In this document: positions 8,900 through 17,077 of the stretch, piece after piece
Layout: every line of letters starts with the position of its first letter
Numbering within the stretch: the first letter of the stretch is position 1
Program-made: the position numbers and the translations under genes
Assembly (NCBI GenBank): GCA_012839185.1
Contig: DUNU01000003.1
Coordinates: 170,884-234,883, forward strand
Length of the DNA: 64,000 nt
From: Clostridiales bacterium
Lineage (GTDB): Bacteria > Bacillota > Clostridia > Oscillospirales > Acutalibacteraceae
Direction of reading: 5' to 3'
Notes under the pieces: generated by a model
Told to the model about the DNA's origin: nothing
Databases searched by the model: none
The model's input: only the letters and a program-made list of their open reading frames with translations

Positions 8900-10567
8900 T
8901 TATTCGGGCTTTGCCTGTGTAAGAGCCAGAAAATCTACTTTTTGAACTCTTGTTCTCGGTAGAGCATCAATATATTCAATTTCTTTCGGAATTGAGAACT
9001 TATTAAGATATTTAGCACAAAGGTCGCGAATTTCTTTTTTCTGTTCTTCCCTGTCGCCGTCATTCGCAACAACATAAAGTCTGACTATTGACTTTTTGTT
9101 TTCATCATAACCCTGAACTGCACAACATTCAACAACAAAATCAAGTTTTGCAACTAATTTCTCAATATCACGAGGATATACATTATATCCACTGATAATA
9201 ATAACTCTCTTTTTACGACCGACAAAATACAAATAACCATCTTCATCATATTTCCCGAGGTCGCCGGTAAGCACCCATTTAATACCGTTTCTATCTTCAA
9301 ATAATCCTTCATCTATCGGACCATTTTCAGTCAAATACCCTTGCATCATTGTCGGACCGTGCATTACTATTTCGCCGATTTCACCAACAGGCACTTTATT
9401 ATGCTCTTCATCCCAAATTTCAATAGTTAGCCCCGGTAAAGGTCTGCCAATTGAACGAATATTGTTATCCCAAGGAGGATTTACAACATCAACTGCACAA
9501 CATTCTGTTAAACCGTAGCCCTGACAAATCTCTGCATCTGAGCCATTTTTACGCATAACTGCATTAAATTCATCTAAAAATTCGGGGCTGAGATCATCGC
9601 CGCCACAATACATAACTCTGACTGATTTTAGATGCGGACCATCAAAATCAGGGTGTTCAAGGAGCTTATGGAACATATTCGGAACACCGTTAAACTCACA
9701 AATCTTATTCTCATCAAAATGAGCGACAAAGGCATCTACGTCAAATTTCGGCATAAATATTGCTTTACATCCCTTGTTGATAAGAGAAAGAGCACCAGCA
9801 CACAAACCGAAAGCATGGAAGAAAGGCATACAACAAAGCTCAGTATCAACTCCTATTTCTTCTGCTGCATAAGCAATATGCCCCTGCATATGGATGACAT
9901 TACAAAGGGCTTCATTTGTAAGTTTAATAGTTCTGCTCTTACCTGTTGTTCCGCCGCCATTCATATATAAGGCAACGTCATCACGACTGCCGACGATATG
10001 TCCGAGTGTCTTATCATCATACTTTTTAAGCACATCAGCATATATTAAAAACTTGTCAATTTTATCATGCAATGCAGCAAGTGCCGCATCGCTTGCCTGT
10101 GCTGCATATTTGTCAGGCAAAGCGTAAGTTGCCGGCACACAGCAAAGCACGGGAAGTTTTAAAGATGCAATTGTATCAACATAAGTCGGCACAAACATAT
10201 CAAGAATAGCAACACCCTTTGATTTTGTAAACTTAACAATCTCAGCAAAATTTTCAGATGGCAACAGCGGATGAATAAAATTTACAATTACACCAATCTT
10301 ATTAAGAGCCAAAAATAGAATTAAGCTCTCAACATTAGTTGGCATGAAGATTGAAAAACAATCACCTTTATTTAATCCGAGTTCATTTTTAAAAAAATAA
10401 GCAAAGGATTCAATATCAGCAACAAATTCAGATTTAAGATGATTAATTTTCCCATGACGGAACGCAAAATAATCACCATATTGATAAGTATTCTTACGAT
10501 AGTACTCATAGGTGCTGTGATTTAGCGGAGCAAATTGTCTGTCTTTTGCTCGTTTTGGTATTTGCAT
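8900..10567 (-). CDS. AMP-dependent acyl-CoA synthetase/ligase
   Basis: About 555 residues of the ANL adenylating superfamily, activating a carboxylic acid as acyl-AMP and passing it to CoA or a carrier. Core motifs: YMNGGGTTGKSRTIKLT (P-loop-like A3 motif), GYGLTECCAVD (A5), WVLTGDLGKYDEDGYLYFVGRKKR (A7/A8 region), and the A10 lysine in RTRVQKVDF. The frame opens at 10651, but AAAGGAG directly precedes the ATG at 10567, which lies just downstream of a consensus promoter. It is a single transcript and not part of the 13636-22930 operon, although it lies on the same strand 3 kb away. The acid substrate is unknown. Confidence 0.9.
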   Translation of the reverse strand: MQIPKRAKDRQFAPLNHSTYEYYRKNTYQYGDYFAFRHGKINHLKSEFVADIESFAYFFKNELGLNKGDCFSIFMPTNVESLILFLALNKIGVIVNFIHPLLPSENFAEIVKFTKSKGVAILDMFVPTYVDTIASLKLPVLCCVPATYALPDKYAAQASDAALAALHDKIDKFLIYADVLKKYDDKTLGHIVGSRDDVALYMNGGGTTGKSRTIKLTNEALCNVIHMQGHIAYAAEEIGVDTELCCMPFFHAFGLCAGALSLINKGCKAIFMPKFDVDAFVAHFDENKICEFNGVPNMFHKLLEHPDFDGPHLKSVRVMYCGGDDLSPEFLDEFNAVMRKNGSDAEICQGYGLTECCAVDVVNPPWDNNIRSIGRPLPGLTIEIWDEEHNKVPVGEIGEIVMHGPTMMQGYLTENGPIDEGLFEDRNGIKWVLTGDLGKYDEDGYLYFVGRKKRVIIISGYNVYPRDIEKLVAKLDFVVECCAVQGYDENKKSIVRLYVVANDGDREEQKKEIRDLCAKYLNKFSIPKEIEYIDALPRTRVQKVDFLALTQAKPE

Positions 10568-10615
10568 ATCATTCTCCTTTATCTGTAAAATCATACAGTT
10601 TATTCTAATGTGTTC

Positions 10616-10644
10616 ATTATATACCATAGAGCTACAATTGTCAA
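10616..10644 (-). promoter_or_regulatory. Consensus promoter of the AMP ligase
   Basis: Minus strand TTGACA (10639-10644), 17 bases, TATAAT (10616-10621). From 10645 to 10725 nothing else was recognised. Confidence 0.85.
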
Positions 10645-10725
10645 GAATCATAAATAAAAGACGGGAAAATTAAATAATCCGCCTATAAAATTCTTAATCT
10701 CTAAATTAAACATCAATTTATTAAA

Positions 10726-11505
10726 TCATTTCGCTAAATACTCATCAATATACTTTTTAATATCAGCATATCGCTTTGAAGATACAGGAATTTCGGTCTT
10801 ATCATTTAATAAAATTCTCTGTCGATTTATTGAAACAACTCTGTTGATATTAATAATATAACTTGATTGACAACGACAAAAATTATCCGGCAACATTGTT
10901 TCAATATCTTTAAGAAGCATATTGACCAAGTAAACTTCATTGTGGGTATGAATATAAGCTTTTACACCCTTGCCACCGGAGATATATTTTATTGCATTTT
11001 CGCGGATATAGACAGTAGAATGTTCTGCACCACGAAAGGCAAGTCTGCGTTCCTCAGTCAAAGTGGGATAATTTTGCTCCTGTTTAATAGCAAATTCTCT
11101 GTCATCATCACTTAAAACAAGATTGGAAACATGAACAAACGGGCTTCGCCAATAGATTTTTCCGTCCATATCCCGAAAACGGCGGACACTTGCCACAACA
11201 TGCTGATGATATTTTTTTTGAGTACCGTCAATATGATTCACTCGCAACTTATATTCAGCAAGGCAGGTAAACATATTCGGTTCATAACATACGATTTTCG
11301 TCGATATATCCTCAACTTCAAAAGTCAGAAGTTTTCTCGACCAATTCAGAGCTCGTTGTAGATTTTGCTTGCCCAAAATATACTGTCCTTGCTTTGGACC
11401 ATACCAACAAGCATTATCATCAAGAAATTCAAACAACAAATCATAATCGTAATTGTAGAAATTCAATATCGTTTCTACAATCATTTTTTCATGTTCACTT
11501 CTCAT
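10726..11505 (-). CDS. NTF2-like sensor with LytTR DNA-binding domain
   Basis: About 259 residues. The first ~135 look like an NTF2/SnoaL-type small-molecule pocket domain (helical start EKMIVETILNFYNYDYD, then WYGPKQGQYILGKQNL and strands ending DGKIYWRSPFVHVS). The last ~100 are a LytTR DNA-binding domain (YIRENAIKYISGGKGVKAYI, CRCQSSYIININRVVSINR, EIPVSSKRYADIKKYI). No receiver domain is present, so the protein is not a classical response regulator; ligand sensing by the NTF2-like part is inference. The GTG at 11514 overlaps the AAAGGTGG ribosome site, so the ATG at 11505 is preferred. It lies behind the transporter gene, separated by a hairpin. Confidence 0.82.
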   Translation of the reverse strand: MRSEHEKMIVETILNFYNYDYDLLFEFLDDNACWYGPKQGQYILGKQNLQRALNWSRKLLTFEVEDISTKIVCYEPNMFTCLAEYKLRVNHIDGTQKKYHQHVVASVRRFRDMDGKIYWRSPFVHVSNLVLSDDDREFAIKQEQNYPTLTEERRLAFRGAEHSTVYIRENAIKYISGGKGVKAYIHTHNEVYLVNMLLKDIETMLPDNFCRCQSSYIININRVVSINRQRILLNDKTEIPVSSKRYADIKKYIDEYLAK

Positions 11506-11521
11506 ATATTCCACCTTTATG

Positions 11522-11544
11522 ATAAAAGCGGGTTAAAACCCGCT
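11522..11544 (-). terminator. Hairpin between transporter and LytTR gene (terminator or attenuator)
   Basis: AGCGGGTT-AA-AACCCGCT (11527-11544). On the minus strand it is followed by TTTTATC and then at once by the ribosome site of the LytTR gene. It ends the transporter message. Because no separate promoter fits in the remaining 15 bases, LytTR expression would need read-through. Confidence 0.75.
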
Positions 11545-11553
11545 GAAAACTTC

Positions 11554-13071
11554 TTATGCGTTTTGTTCTTCAACTTCAATCTCGGTCTCATCAGATTGAA
11601 TGTCAGACTTTCTTCTCGCTTGAATTTCTTTTAGCATTTCGGTATGTTTTTCTTTTGTAATACCAAAGAACTTAATAGGTATAAGCATCAAAAGATAACC
11701 AACCATTGGGATAAGAGTAATACAGGAGAATAAAGCGATTTTTGCAGATAACGGTTGAGCAACAGGTATCGCATCGTCATGAGTAACATAATTACAAATT
11801 CCCAATACAAACAATGCAATAGCTGAAGAAGCGGAGTTTGTAAGTTTACCGGTAAATGACATAAGCGAAAGCATAATACCTTCAGCTCTTTCACCGGTCT
11901 TCCATTCGATATAATCAACAGTTTCAGCTTCCATTTCCTTACCTAAAAGATTCTTAAACTCAAGAGGAATAGTGTAACCTGCAATGAAAATAATCATCAA
12001 AACTACAACCCAAATTGAAAGCTTTTCATTGACCGCATCAAGAGTAAGCAGTGGCTTTGCACAAGTTACGAAAAACAATAAGTTCATAGCTGCTGCAATA
12101 AGACAGCAAGCACGATAGATTTTCACAAAGTCGGCTTTTGGACCGAGTTTTTCAACAAGTTTGGGAACAAATATACCCGCAATGAAGGGAGCCGGAGCAA
12201 CCGCAACTTCAAGTGCACCGATATAGGAAGAGTTACCCATAAGGTCAACCGCAATGTATGTTGTAACTGCGGACTGAACTGTTACAAGCAAGAATGCCAT
12301 ATTAGCTAAAAATAACATGAACAAGGGCTTGTTTTGAATGAGAAGCTGAAAACATTGTTTTACTGTAGGTTCATTTTCACTGTAAGATGCACGTTCTTGG
12401 CACACTCTATAAGTAGGTCGCGAAAAGAGAATCATTCCGATACCGGCAACAATAGCCGCAACAGTATAAGCAGGAGCAGTATTCTCTTTAAAATAAGGAA
12501 TCATCAATGCAACAATAACGAAAACCTGCGGCATGGCACCAATAACCGCTCTGAAAATTGAACTTATACCATAAAGTTTTGTCCGTTCAATTCCCGACGG
12601 AGTAATCGAAAATGCCAATGCTCCCATGGGAATATCGAACGCCGTATAAGACATATCCCAACCAATCATTGCAATGGTTGCCCAAATAATCTTTACAATA
12701 TCGGGGAAACCGGTCTGTCCCACAAAGAGCATAACCGTAAAGAATGCACTGACAATCGGAGCAATACGAATATACGGACGCATTTTTCCGTCGGCTGTAT
12801 TGGTCTTGTCCACCAAAACTCCCATAATAGGGTCATTAAACGCATCCCAAATCCCACACCAAAAACGAATATTCGAAACAATTTCCAGGGGAATACCCAT
12901 CAAGTTGGTCATAAAATAGTTGATATTCTTGGAACTCATCATAGCGGTACTTAACCCTTGAGCACCTCTGCCAAGAGCATAAGAAATCGTTTCTCTCCAA
13001 GTTAAGACGGTTTCTTCTCCGACATCACTCTTTATTATTTTTGAGTCTAAAAGCTCTTTAATTCTTGCCAT
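11554..13071 (-). CDS. GPH/MFS-family sodium or proton symporter
   Basis: A 505-residue, 12-helix transporter of the glycoside-pentoside-hexuronide group in the major facilitator superfamily. Typical is the N-terminal stretch DAFNDPIMGVLVDKTNTADG with R-P-Y-I following, and helix-rich sequence throughout. The C-terminal 40 residues are charged and probably cytoplasmic. The family imports sugars or related organic anions. With acyl-activating genes on both sides, a role in export or import of their product is possible but unproven. It has its own promoter and the LytTR regulator follows. Confidence 0.88.
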   Translation of the reverse strand: MARIKELLDSKIIKSDVGEETVLTWRETISYALGRGAQGLSTAMMSSKNINYFMTNLMGIPLEIVSNIRFWCGIWDAFNDPIMGVLVDKTNTADGKMRPYIRIAPIVSAFFTVMLFVGQTGFPDIVKIIWATIAMIGWDMSYTAFDIPMGALAFSITPSGIERTKLYGISSIFRAVIGAMPQVFVIVALMIPYFKENTAPAYTVAAIVAGIGMILFSRPTYRVCQERASYSENEPTVKQCFQLLIQNKPLFMLFLANMAFLLVTVQSAVTTYIAVDLMGNSSYIGALEVAVAPAPFIAGIFVPKLVEKLGPKADFVKIYRACCLIAAAMNLLFFVTCAKPLLTLDAVNEKLSIWVVVLMIIFIAGYTIPLEFKNLLGKEMEAETVDYIEWKTGERAEGIMLSLMSFTGKLTNSASSAIALFVLGICNYVTHDDAIPVAQPLSAKIALFSCITLIPMVGYLLMLIPIKFFGITKEKHTEMLKEIQARRKSDIQSDETEIEVEEQNA

Positions 13072-13087
13072 AATATCACCAGTGGTA

Positions 13088-13116
13088 ATTATACAACTAT
13101 TTCATCAAATTGTCAA
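13088..13116 (-). promoter_or_regulatory. Consensus promoter of the transporter
   Basis: Minus strand TTGACA (13111-13116), 17 bases, TATAAT (13088-13093). A small palindrome ACCAGTGGT lies just downstream at 13079-13087, where a repressor could sit; this is only a suggestion. Confidence 0.85.
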
Positions 13117-13135
13117 CATTATTTATAAAAACAGC

Positions 13136-13164
13136 TTGCAATTTAAACATTTTGAGTGTAATAT
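13136..13164 (+). promoter_or_regulatory. Promoter of the 136-residue membrane protein
   Basis: TTGCAA (13136-13141), 17 bases, TAATAT (13159-13164), divergent from and about 20 bases away from the leftward promoter at 13088-13116. Confidence 0.6.
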
Positions 13165-13194
13165 GTAAGCATCATACGGTAAAAGGAGTTCTTT

Positions 13195-13605
13195 ATGAAA
13201 GAAATTTTAGCATCCAATGTCCCGGCAGCCGTTGCGGTAATTTGTCTTGCAGCATATTTTTTCGGAACTGCAGTTGTGTTTATCGCAAGCCCTGTCAAAC
13301 GCGGAGAAGCATATTCGATTAAACCGGTTGATAATGCAGGAATAACCGAAATCCGTGTTTATTATGGTGGTATATCGTTTGCTCTCGGTGCATTTTTGCT
13401 CTATTTAACTTGGGCAACAAAAACACCTTATTATTCACTTATCGGCGGACTATTTTTTGCAAATACGGTTTTAATAGTTCGGACAATATTCTTATTTGTC
13501 GATAAAGGATGGAAATGTCCTTACACAAAATTAGCAATCCCCTGCGAAACTTTGTTTGTTATTGCCCTTTGGATTTGCTATTTCCTCGCACAAAAACACT
13601 TGTAA
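13195..13605 (+). CDS. Small four-helix membrane protein, DUF4345-like
   Basis: 136 residues with about four hydrophobic segments (roughly 8-30, 53-70, 78-98, 112-132). The order of segments and the stretch RVYYGGISFALGAFLLYLTW resemble the DUF4345 group of small integral membrane proteins of unknown function. It starts at ATG after AAAAGGAGT, has its own promoter and a terminator, and stands alone between the transporter and the acyl carrier protein gene. Confidence 0.75.
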   Translation: MKEILASNVPAAVAVICLAAYFFGTAVVFIASPVKRGEAYSIKPVDNAGITEIRVYYGGISFALGAFLLYLTWATKTPYYSLIGGLFFANTVLIVRTIFLFVDKGWKCPYTKLAIPCETLFVIALWICYFLAQKHL

Positions 13606-13608
13606 AAC

Positions 13609-13637
13609 AAAAAGGAGGTCAAGCGACCACCTTTTTT
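13609..13637. terminator. Bidirectional terminator between membrane protein and ACP operon
   Basis: AAAGGAGGTC (13611-13620), loop AAGC, GACCACCTTT (13625-13634) with one internal mismatch, followed by TTT. The minus strand also has a T run after the stem, so it can end the five-gene operon as well. Confidence 0.85.
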
Positions 13638-13869
13638 ATTCCTCGTCAATATATTCCGTCAGAACATCAATAACATCTTTGACAGTTTCAATTCTGGAAA
13701 TTTCTCTGTCGGGAATCTCAACGTCAAATGTATTCTCAACAGCAACAGCGATGTTGACAAGTTCAAGAGAGTTAAGACCTAAATCGCTACGAATATTGGT
13801 GTCTTCGGTTATTGTTTCGGGATCAATATCCACATACTCGGTTAAAATGGTTTTTAGTTTGTCTATCAT
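13636..13869 (-). CDS. Acyl carrier protein (free-standing)
   Basis: 77 residues, acidic and four-helical. The phosphopantetheine site is DLGLNSLELVNI; the attachment Ser is there, but the Asp usual before it is Asn (N-S-L). The ATG at 13869 is four bases from the end of the acyl-activating enzyme gene upstream. The frame can be extended further, but that part overlaps the neighbour and has no ACP character. As last gene of the operon with adenylating and reductase enzymes, it probably carries an acyl chain for that pathway rather than for general fatty acid synthesis. Confidence 0.9.
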   Translation of the reverse strand: MIDKLKTILTEYVDIDPETITEDTNIRSDLGLNSLELVNIAVAVENTFDVEIPDREISRIETVKDVIDVLTEYIDEE

Positions 13870-13873
13870 ATTT

Positions 13874-15622
13874 CTATCCTTCTTTACTGTTAAAGTATCT
13901 TTCGGCTGCTTTTGCACGAATAATTTTTCTTGTTGAACTCTTATCAAACTCGGTATAAGTGAGAACGACATCTGTTACTTTCTTATATGACGGCATTTTG
14001 CGGTTAACGTCTGCAACATCGGTTTTTACGATTTTTAAAATTTCATCATCCGTTTTATCCGGAAAATCGGAGGGTTCCACATAAAGAACACTTGCGATAA
14101 TCTTTGTGTTATGACCGTTAATTACCTGTTCGGATTCAAGAGCAACTGCTTCACGAACATATGAAATATTGTCCATAAGTCCAAATTCAATATCCTCCGG
14201 GAAAACATTTTTTCCGTTATCGAGAATAATTAAAGACTTCTTTCTGCCACTTATAAACAATTCGTTTGATGCTGTGAGTTTTCCGAAATCACCTGTCTTA
14301 AACCAACCGTCCTCAAATGACGCAGCAGTCGCTTCGGGGTCTTTATAATAGCCTTGGAAAACATTATCTCCCTTAATCCAAATTTCTCCGACCCCCTCTT
14401 CATCAGGCTCGTTTATACGAATACTTGTTTTCGGGAACACATAACCTGCCGAGGTTGGATCTCGGTCTGCTTCCATATTAAGAGTAACCGTCGGAGAGGA
14501 TTCGGTTAAACCATAGCCGTTATACACCTTAAAACCGAAATCTCCCAAACCTTTGACGTACTCAGCTCTTGAAGCTGCACCTCCGCAGGCAAGTGTCGGG
14601 AATTTGTTTCCGAACTTCTTTTTTATTGTTGAAAAAAGAACGGGACGCATATCAATACCTTTTTCTCGCAATTTATTGCTCAAAGAAACAAGTTTACGAA
14701 GTGCGTCAGCTTTACCCTTTCTCTCCGCTTCTGCCCATATTCCGTAATAAATACCCTCAAGAACAAGCGGAACGGCGTTTAGTGCATGAGGCTTAAAGAG
14801 TTGAATATTGGCAAGGATATTTTTAAGGCTGTCATTGATATAAATCGTTGCGTTCATATACATTGCAGTCAGACAATTACAGGAAAGCTCAAAAACATGA
14901 TTCATCGGCAACAACGAGAACGAAGAACCTTCAGAAGGAATAAGATCTGTAATACCGTTGACATTTGTGCATAAATTCTTATGTGAAAGCATAACACCTT
15001 TATTTGCACCTGTTGTACCGGATGTAAAGAAGATTGCCGTCATTGCATTTGAATCAATTTCGATATCGGTATAAGAAGTATCCCCGTCTTTCAGCAACTT
15101 ATCACCCTCATCAATTAGGTTTTGAAAAGTGTAAAATCCAGGAGCATCAACTTCCTTATTAAAACAAATAACCGTCTTACATCTTTCATCATTCTTTTGA
15201 TGAGCCTTCATGCATTTTACATAAGTTTTCGAGCAAAATACTACTTCACAATCAGCCTTTGAAATAAGTTGACTTATTCCATCATCGGTAAGTTCCTTAT
15301 CAATGGGAACTGCAATGCCGACACCGCAAATAATAGCTAAAAACGAAATAAGCCATGCATAAGAATTTTCACCACAAATAGCGATATGTTTGCCTTTTAA
15401 TCCCATGTTTACAAGAGCCGTACCCAAGGCTCTTATATCATGTAAAGTCCGTTTTATCGTATATTCGATAATTTCATCTTTGCGTTTTTCAACAATAGCC
15501 AGATTGTCATTGGGATAGTGCTTTTCAATCAGAGAAAGCATTTGTTTTATATCTCGTAGTCTGCCCTCTTTAAGGACATTCTGCCTATATCGGTCGAGAA
15601 TGGCAAGTTCTTTTTTCGTCAT
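13874..15622 (-). CDS. AMP-dependent fatty acyl-activating enzyme (CoA or ACP ligase)
   Basis: A 582-residue ANL-family enzyme. Motifs: AIFFTSGTTGANKGVMLSHKN (A3), NGYGLTESSPTV (A5), GWFKTGDFGKL (A7), GRKKSLIIL (A8) and the terminal RKIIRAKA with the A10 Lys. It resembles long-chain acyl-CoA synthetases. Its start overlaps the stop of the condensation-like gene (ATGA), and the ACP gene follows four bases after its stop. An activating enzyme so tightly tied to a carrier protein gene suggests acyl-ACP ligase activity (inference). Confidence 0.9.
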   Translation of the reverse strand: MTKKELAILDRYRQNVLKEGRLRDIKQMLSLIEKHYPNDNLAIVEKRKDEIIEYTIKRTLHDIRALGTALVNMGLKGKHIAICGENSYAWLISFLAIICGVGIAVPIDKELTDDGISQLISKADCEVVFCSKTYVKCMKAHQKNDERCKTVICFNKEVDAPGFYTFQNLIDEGDKLLKDGDTSYTDIEIDSNAMTAIFFTSGTTGANKGVMLSHKNLCTNVNGITDLIPSEGSSFSLLPMNHVFELSCNCLTAMYMNATIYINDSLKNILANIQLFKPHALNAVPLVLEGIYYGIWAEAERKGKADALRKLVSLSNKLREKGIDMRPVLFSTIKKKFGNKFPTLACGGAASRAEYVKGLGDFGFKVYNGYGLTESSPTVTLNMEADRDPTSAGYVFPKTSIRINEPDEEGVGEIWIKGDNVFQGYYKDPEATAASFEDGWFKTGDFGKLTASNELFISGRKKSLIILDNGKNVFPEDIEFGLMDNISYVREAVALESEQVINGHNTKIIASVLYVEPSDFPDKTDDEILKIVKTDVADVNRKMPSYKKVTDVVLTYTEFDKSSTRKIIRAKAAERYFNSKEG

Positions 15623-17028
15623 GATATACTGTCCATCAATTCTTTTATAGTAATATTCGGGTTTTCAATACCTGCAAGAACAATTTTCACCATGTTATTG
15701 TGCAGTGCCTCAGTCTGCTCTTCTGTAATTGTAGCAGTTCTGTGCATATAACGGCAACAAATTCCGCCGGTTTCTCTGTCGGGATACGCAAAACCGTACA
15801 TCGGCAATGCATAATGTCCTAAGTTATAGCCGTCAAACTTAAATTTTACGTTGTTTTGAGGTAAATTTAAATGTTGAAGTTTTGATTTGATTTCGGGATA
15901 ACCCTCAACATCAACGGGAAGCGGTATCCAAGTAAACATCATAAAAGCAGGTGCTTGTGTTGCTTTGTAGTTAAAACACTGCATTTGAATATAACGAGCA
16001 GTCAAATACGGGAAATTCAAATAGCGATAAAGTTGAGTGCGTACATTGTTAAGTTTTATTACACCTTCTTCAAAAGTAAGTTCTTCGGGCAGAATACAAC
16101 GAACCTGCAAAGGTTGTGCGATACAACCGCCCATGTGCTTATCTTTGAATGTTATTCTCTTACTGCAAAGTTGCAATGCAAGAGTGTCGGGTTCACGATA
16201 ATTAATGCTTGATACATGCAAACGATAACCAATTTGAAGTATTGTTTCGGGAGCAATCTGATTTTTTAAGCAATATTCAAATATTTTTGCAGCCGCATCT
16301 TTCGGTATATACATGTTTTTAAGTGCTGCCTTATCGTGGAAGGGGTCGGCAACGGGAGGCACACGATATTCGGGATTCTTTTTTCTGTATTTGTCAAGAA
16401 CATTATGTCCGTGAATACCGGCATAAAAGGGTTCGCCGTCTTTAAGCCAATATTCTTTGTAGAATGCCGCACCTTTATCGAACATCTTTTTGTCTTCGAG
16501 CATCTTAAGTTCTTTTTTGATATAATCTTCGTATCTATACAGCGGTTTCGGCATATCCTCGCCATTCTTAAGAGCAGAATACACGTTAATTAAATCGATA
16601 TAGAATATAGCAGCAGCCATTGCGTCCATGATAAGATGGGAGGCATTTAAATAGATTCCGCTGCCACCGTCATAGGAATTAAAGAAAATGACACGAAACA
16701 CCTCACCCTTTAGGAATTTAATGGGTTTAAGAGCATCTTTATTAAGTGCCTTTTCCTGTTCTTCCTTCGTCTTAAAGGTCAATACGGGAGCGTCATAAGT
16801 AAATTTGGGAATAAACCACTGAGTGATTTTCTTGTTTTTCTTTGCAAAACGCAGACGCATGCAATCATTACGTTCAATTTCAATATTGAGTGCCTTTTGC
16901 AAAAGTTCAAAATCAACTTTTTCTTCAAGAGTTATTGATGTGGGAACCTGAACAATATTTTTATGTAACGAATATTTTACAAGCAAATACATCGTCTCCT
17001 GTGACGGAATCAAGGGATAAACCTGCAT
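15619..17028 (-). CDS. Condensation-fold acyltransferase
   Basis: A 469-residue protein of the condensation/alcohol acyltransferase fold (BAHD, NRPS C-domain, WS/DGAT-like). The active-site motif reads NASHLIMDAMA: His131 and Asp135 of HxxxD are kept, while the first His of the classical HHxxxDG is Ser and the Gly is Ala. A second typical patch is near the C-terminus (DGYNLGHYALPMYGFAYPD). Such enzymes transfer an acyl group from a carrier or CoA to an amine or alcohol. Beside an acid-to-alcohol reductase fusion, ester formation is an attractive idea but not shown. AAAGGAG precedes the ATG. Confidence 0.75.
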   Translation of the reverse strand: MQVYPLIPSQETMYLLVKYSLHKNIVQVPTSITLEEKVDFELLQKALNIEIERNDCMRLRFAKKNKKITQWFIPKFTYDAPVLTFKTKEEQEKALNKDALKPIKFLKGEVFRVIFFNSYDGGSGIYLNASHLIMDAMAAAIFYIDLINVYSALKNGEDMPKPLYRYEDYIKKELKMLEDKKMFDKGAAFYKEYWLKDGEPFYAGIHGHNVLDKYRKKNPEYRVPPVADPFHDKAALKNMYIPKDAAAKIFEYCLKNQIAPETILQIGYRLHVSSINYREPDTLALQLCSKRITFKDKHMGGCIAQPLQVRCILPEELTFEEGVIKLNNVRTQLYRYLNFPYLTARYIQMQCFNYKATQAPAFMMFTWIPLPVDVEGYPEIKSKLQHLNLPQNNVKFKFDGYNLGHYALPMYGFAYPDRETGGICCRYMHRTATITEEQTEALHNNMVKIVLAGIENPNITIKELMDSIS

Positions 17029-17077
17029 AATTATCTCCTTTTAGAAAATTATTTTCTTTGTGAATGGGAAAATACAA

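Noticed and set aside
13870..13971. Longer N-terminus for the acyl carrier protein
   Set aside because: It overlaps the upstream gene, and ACP homology starts at M-I-D-K-L next to the stop of that gene.
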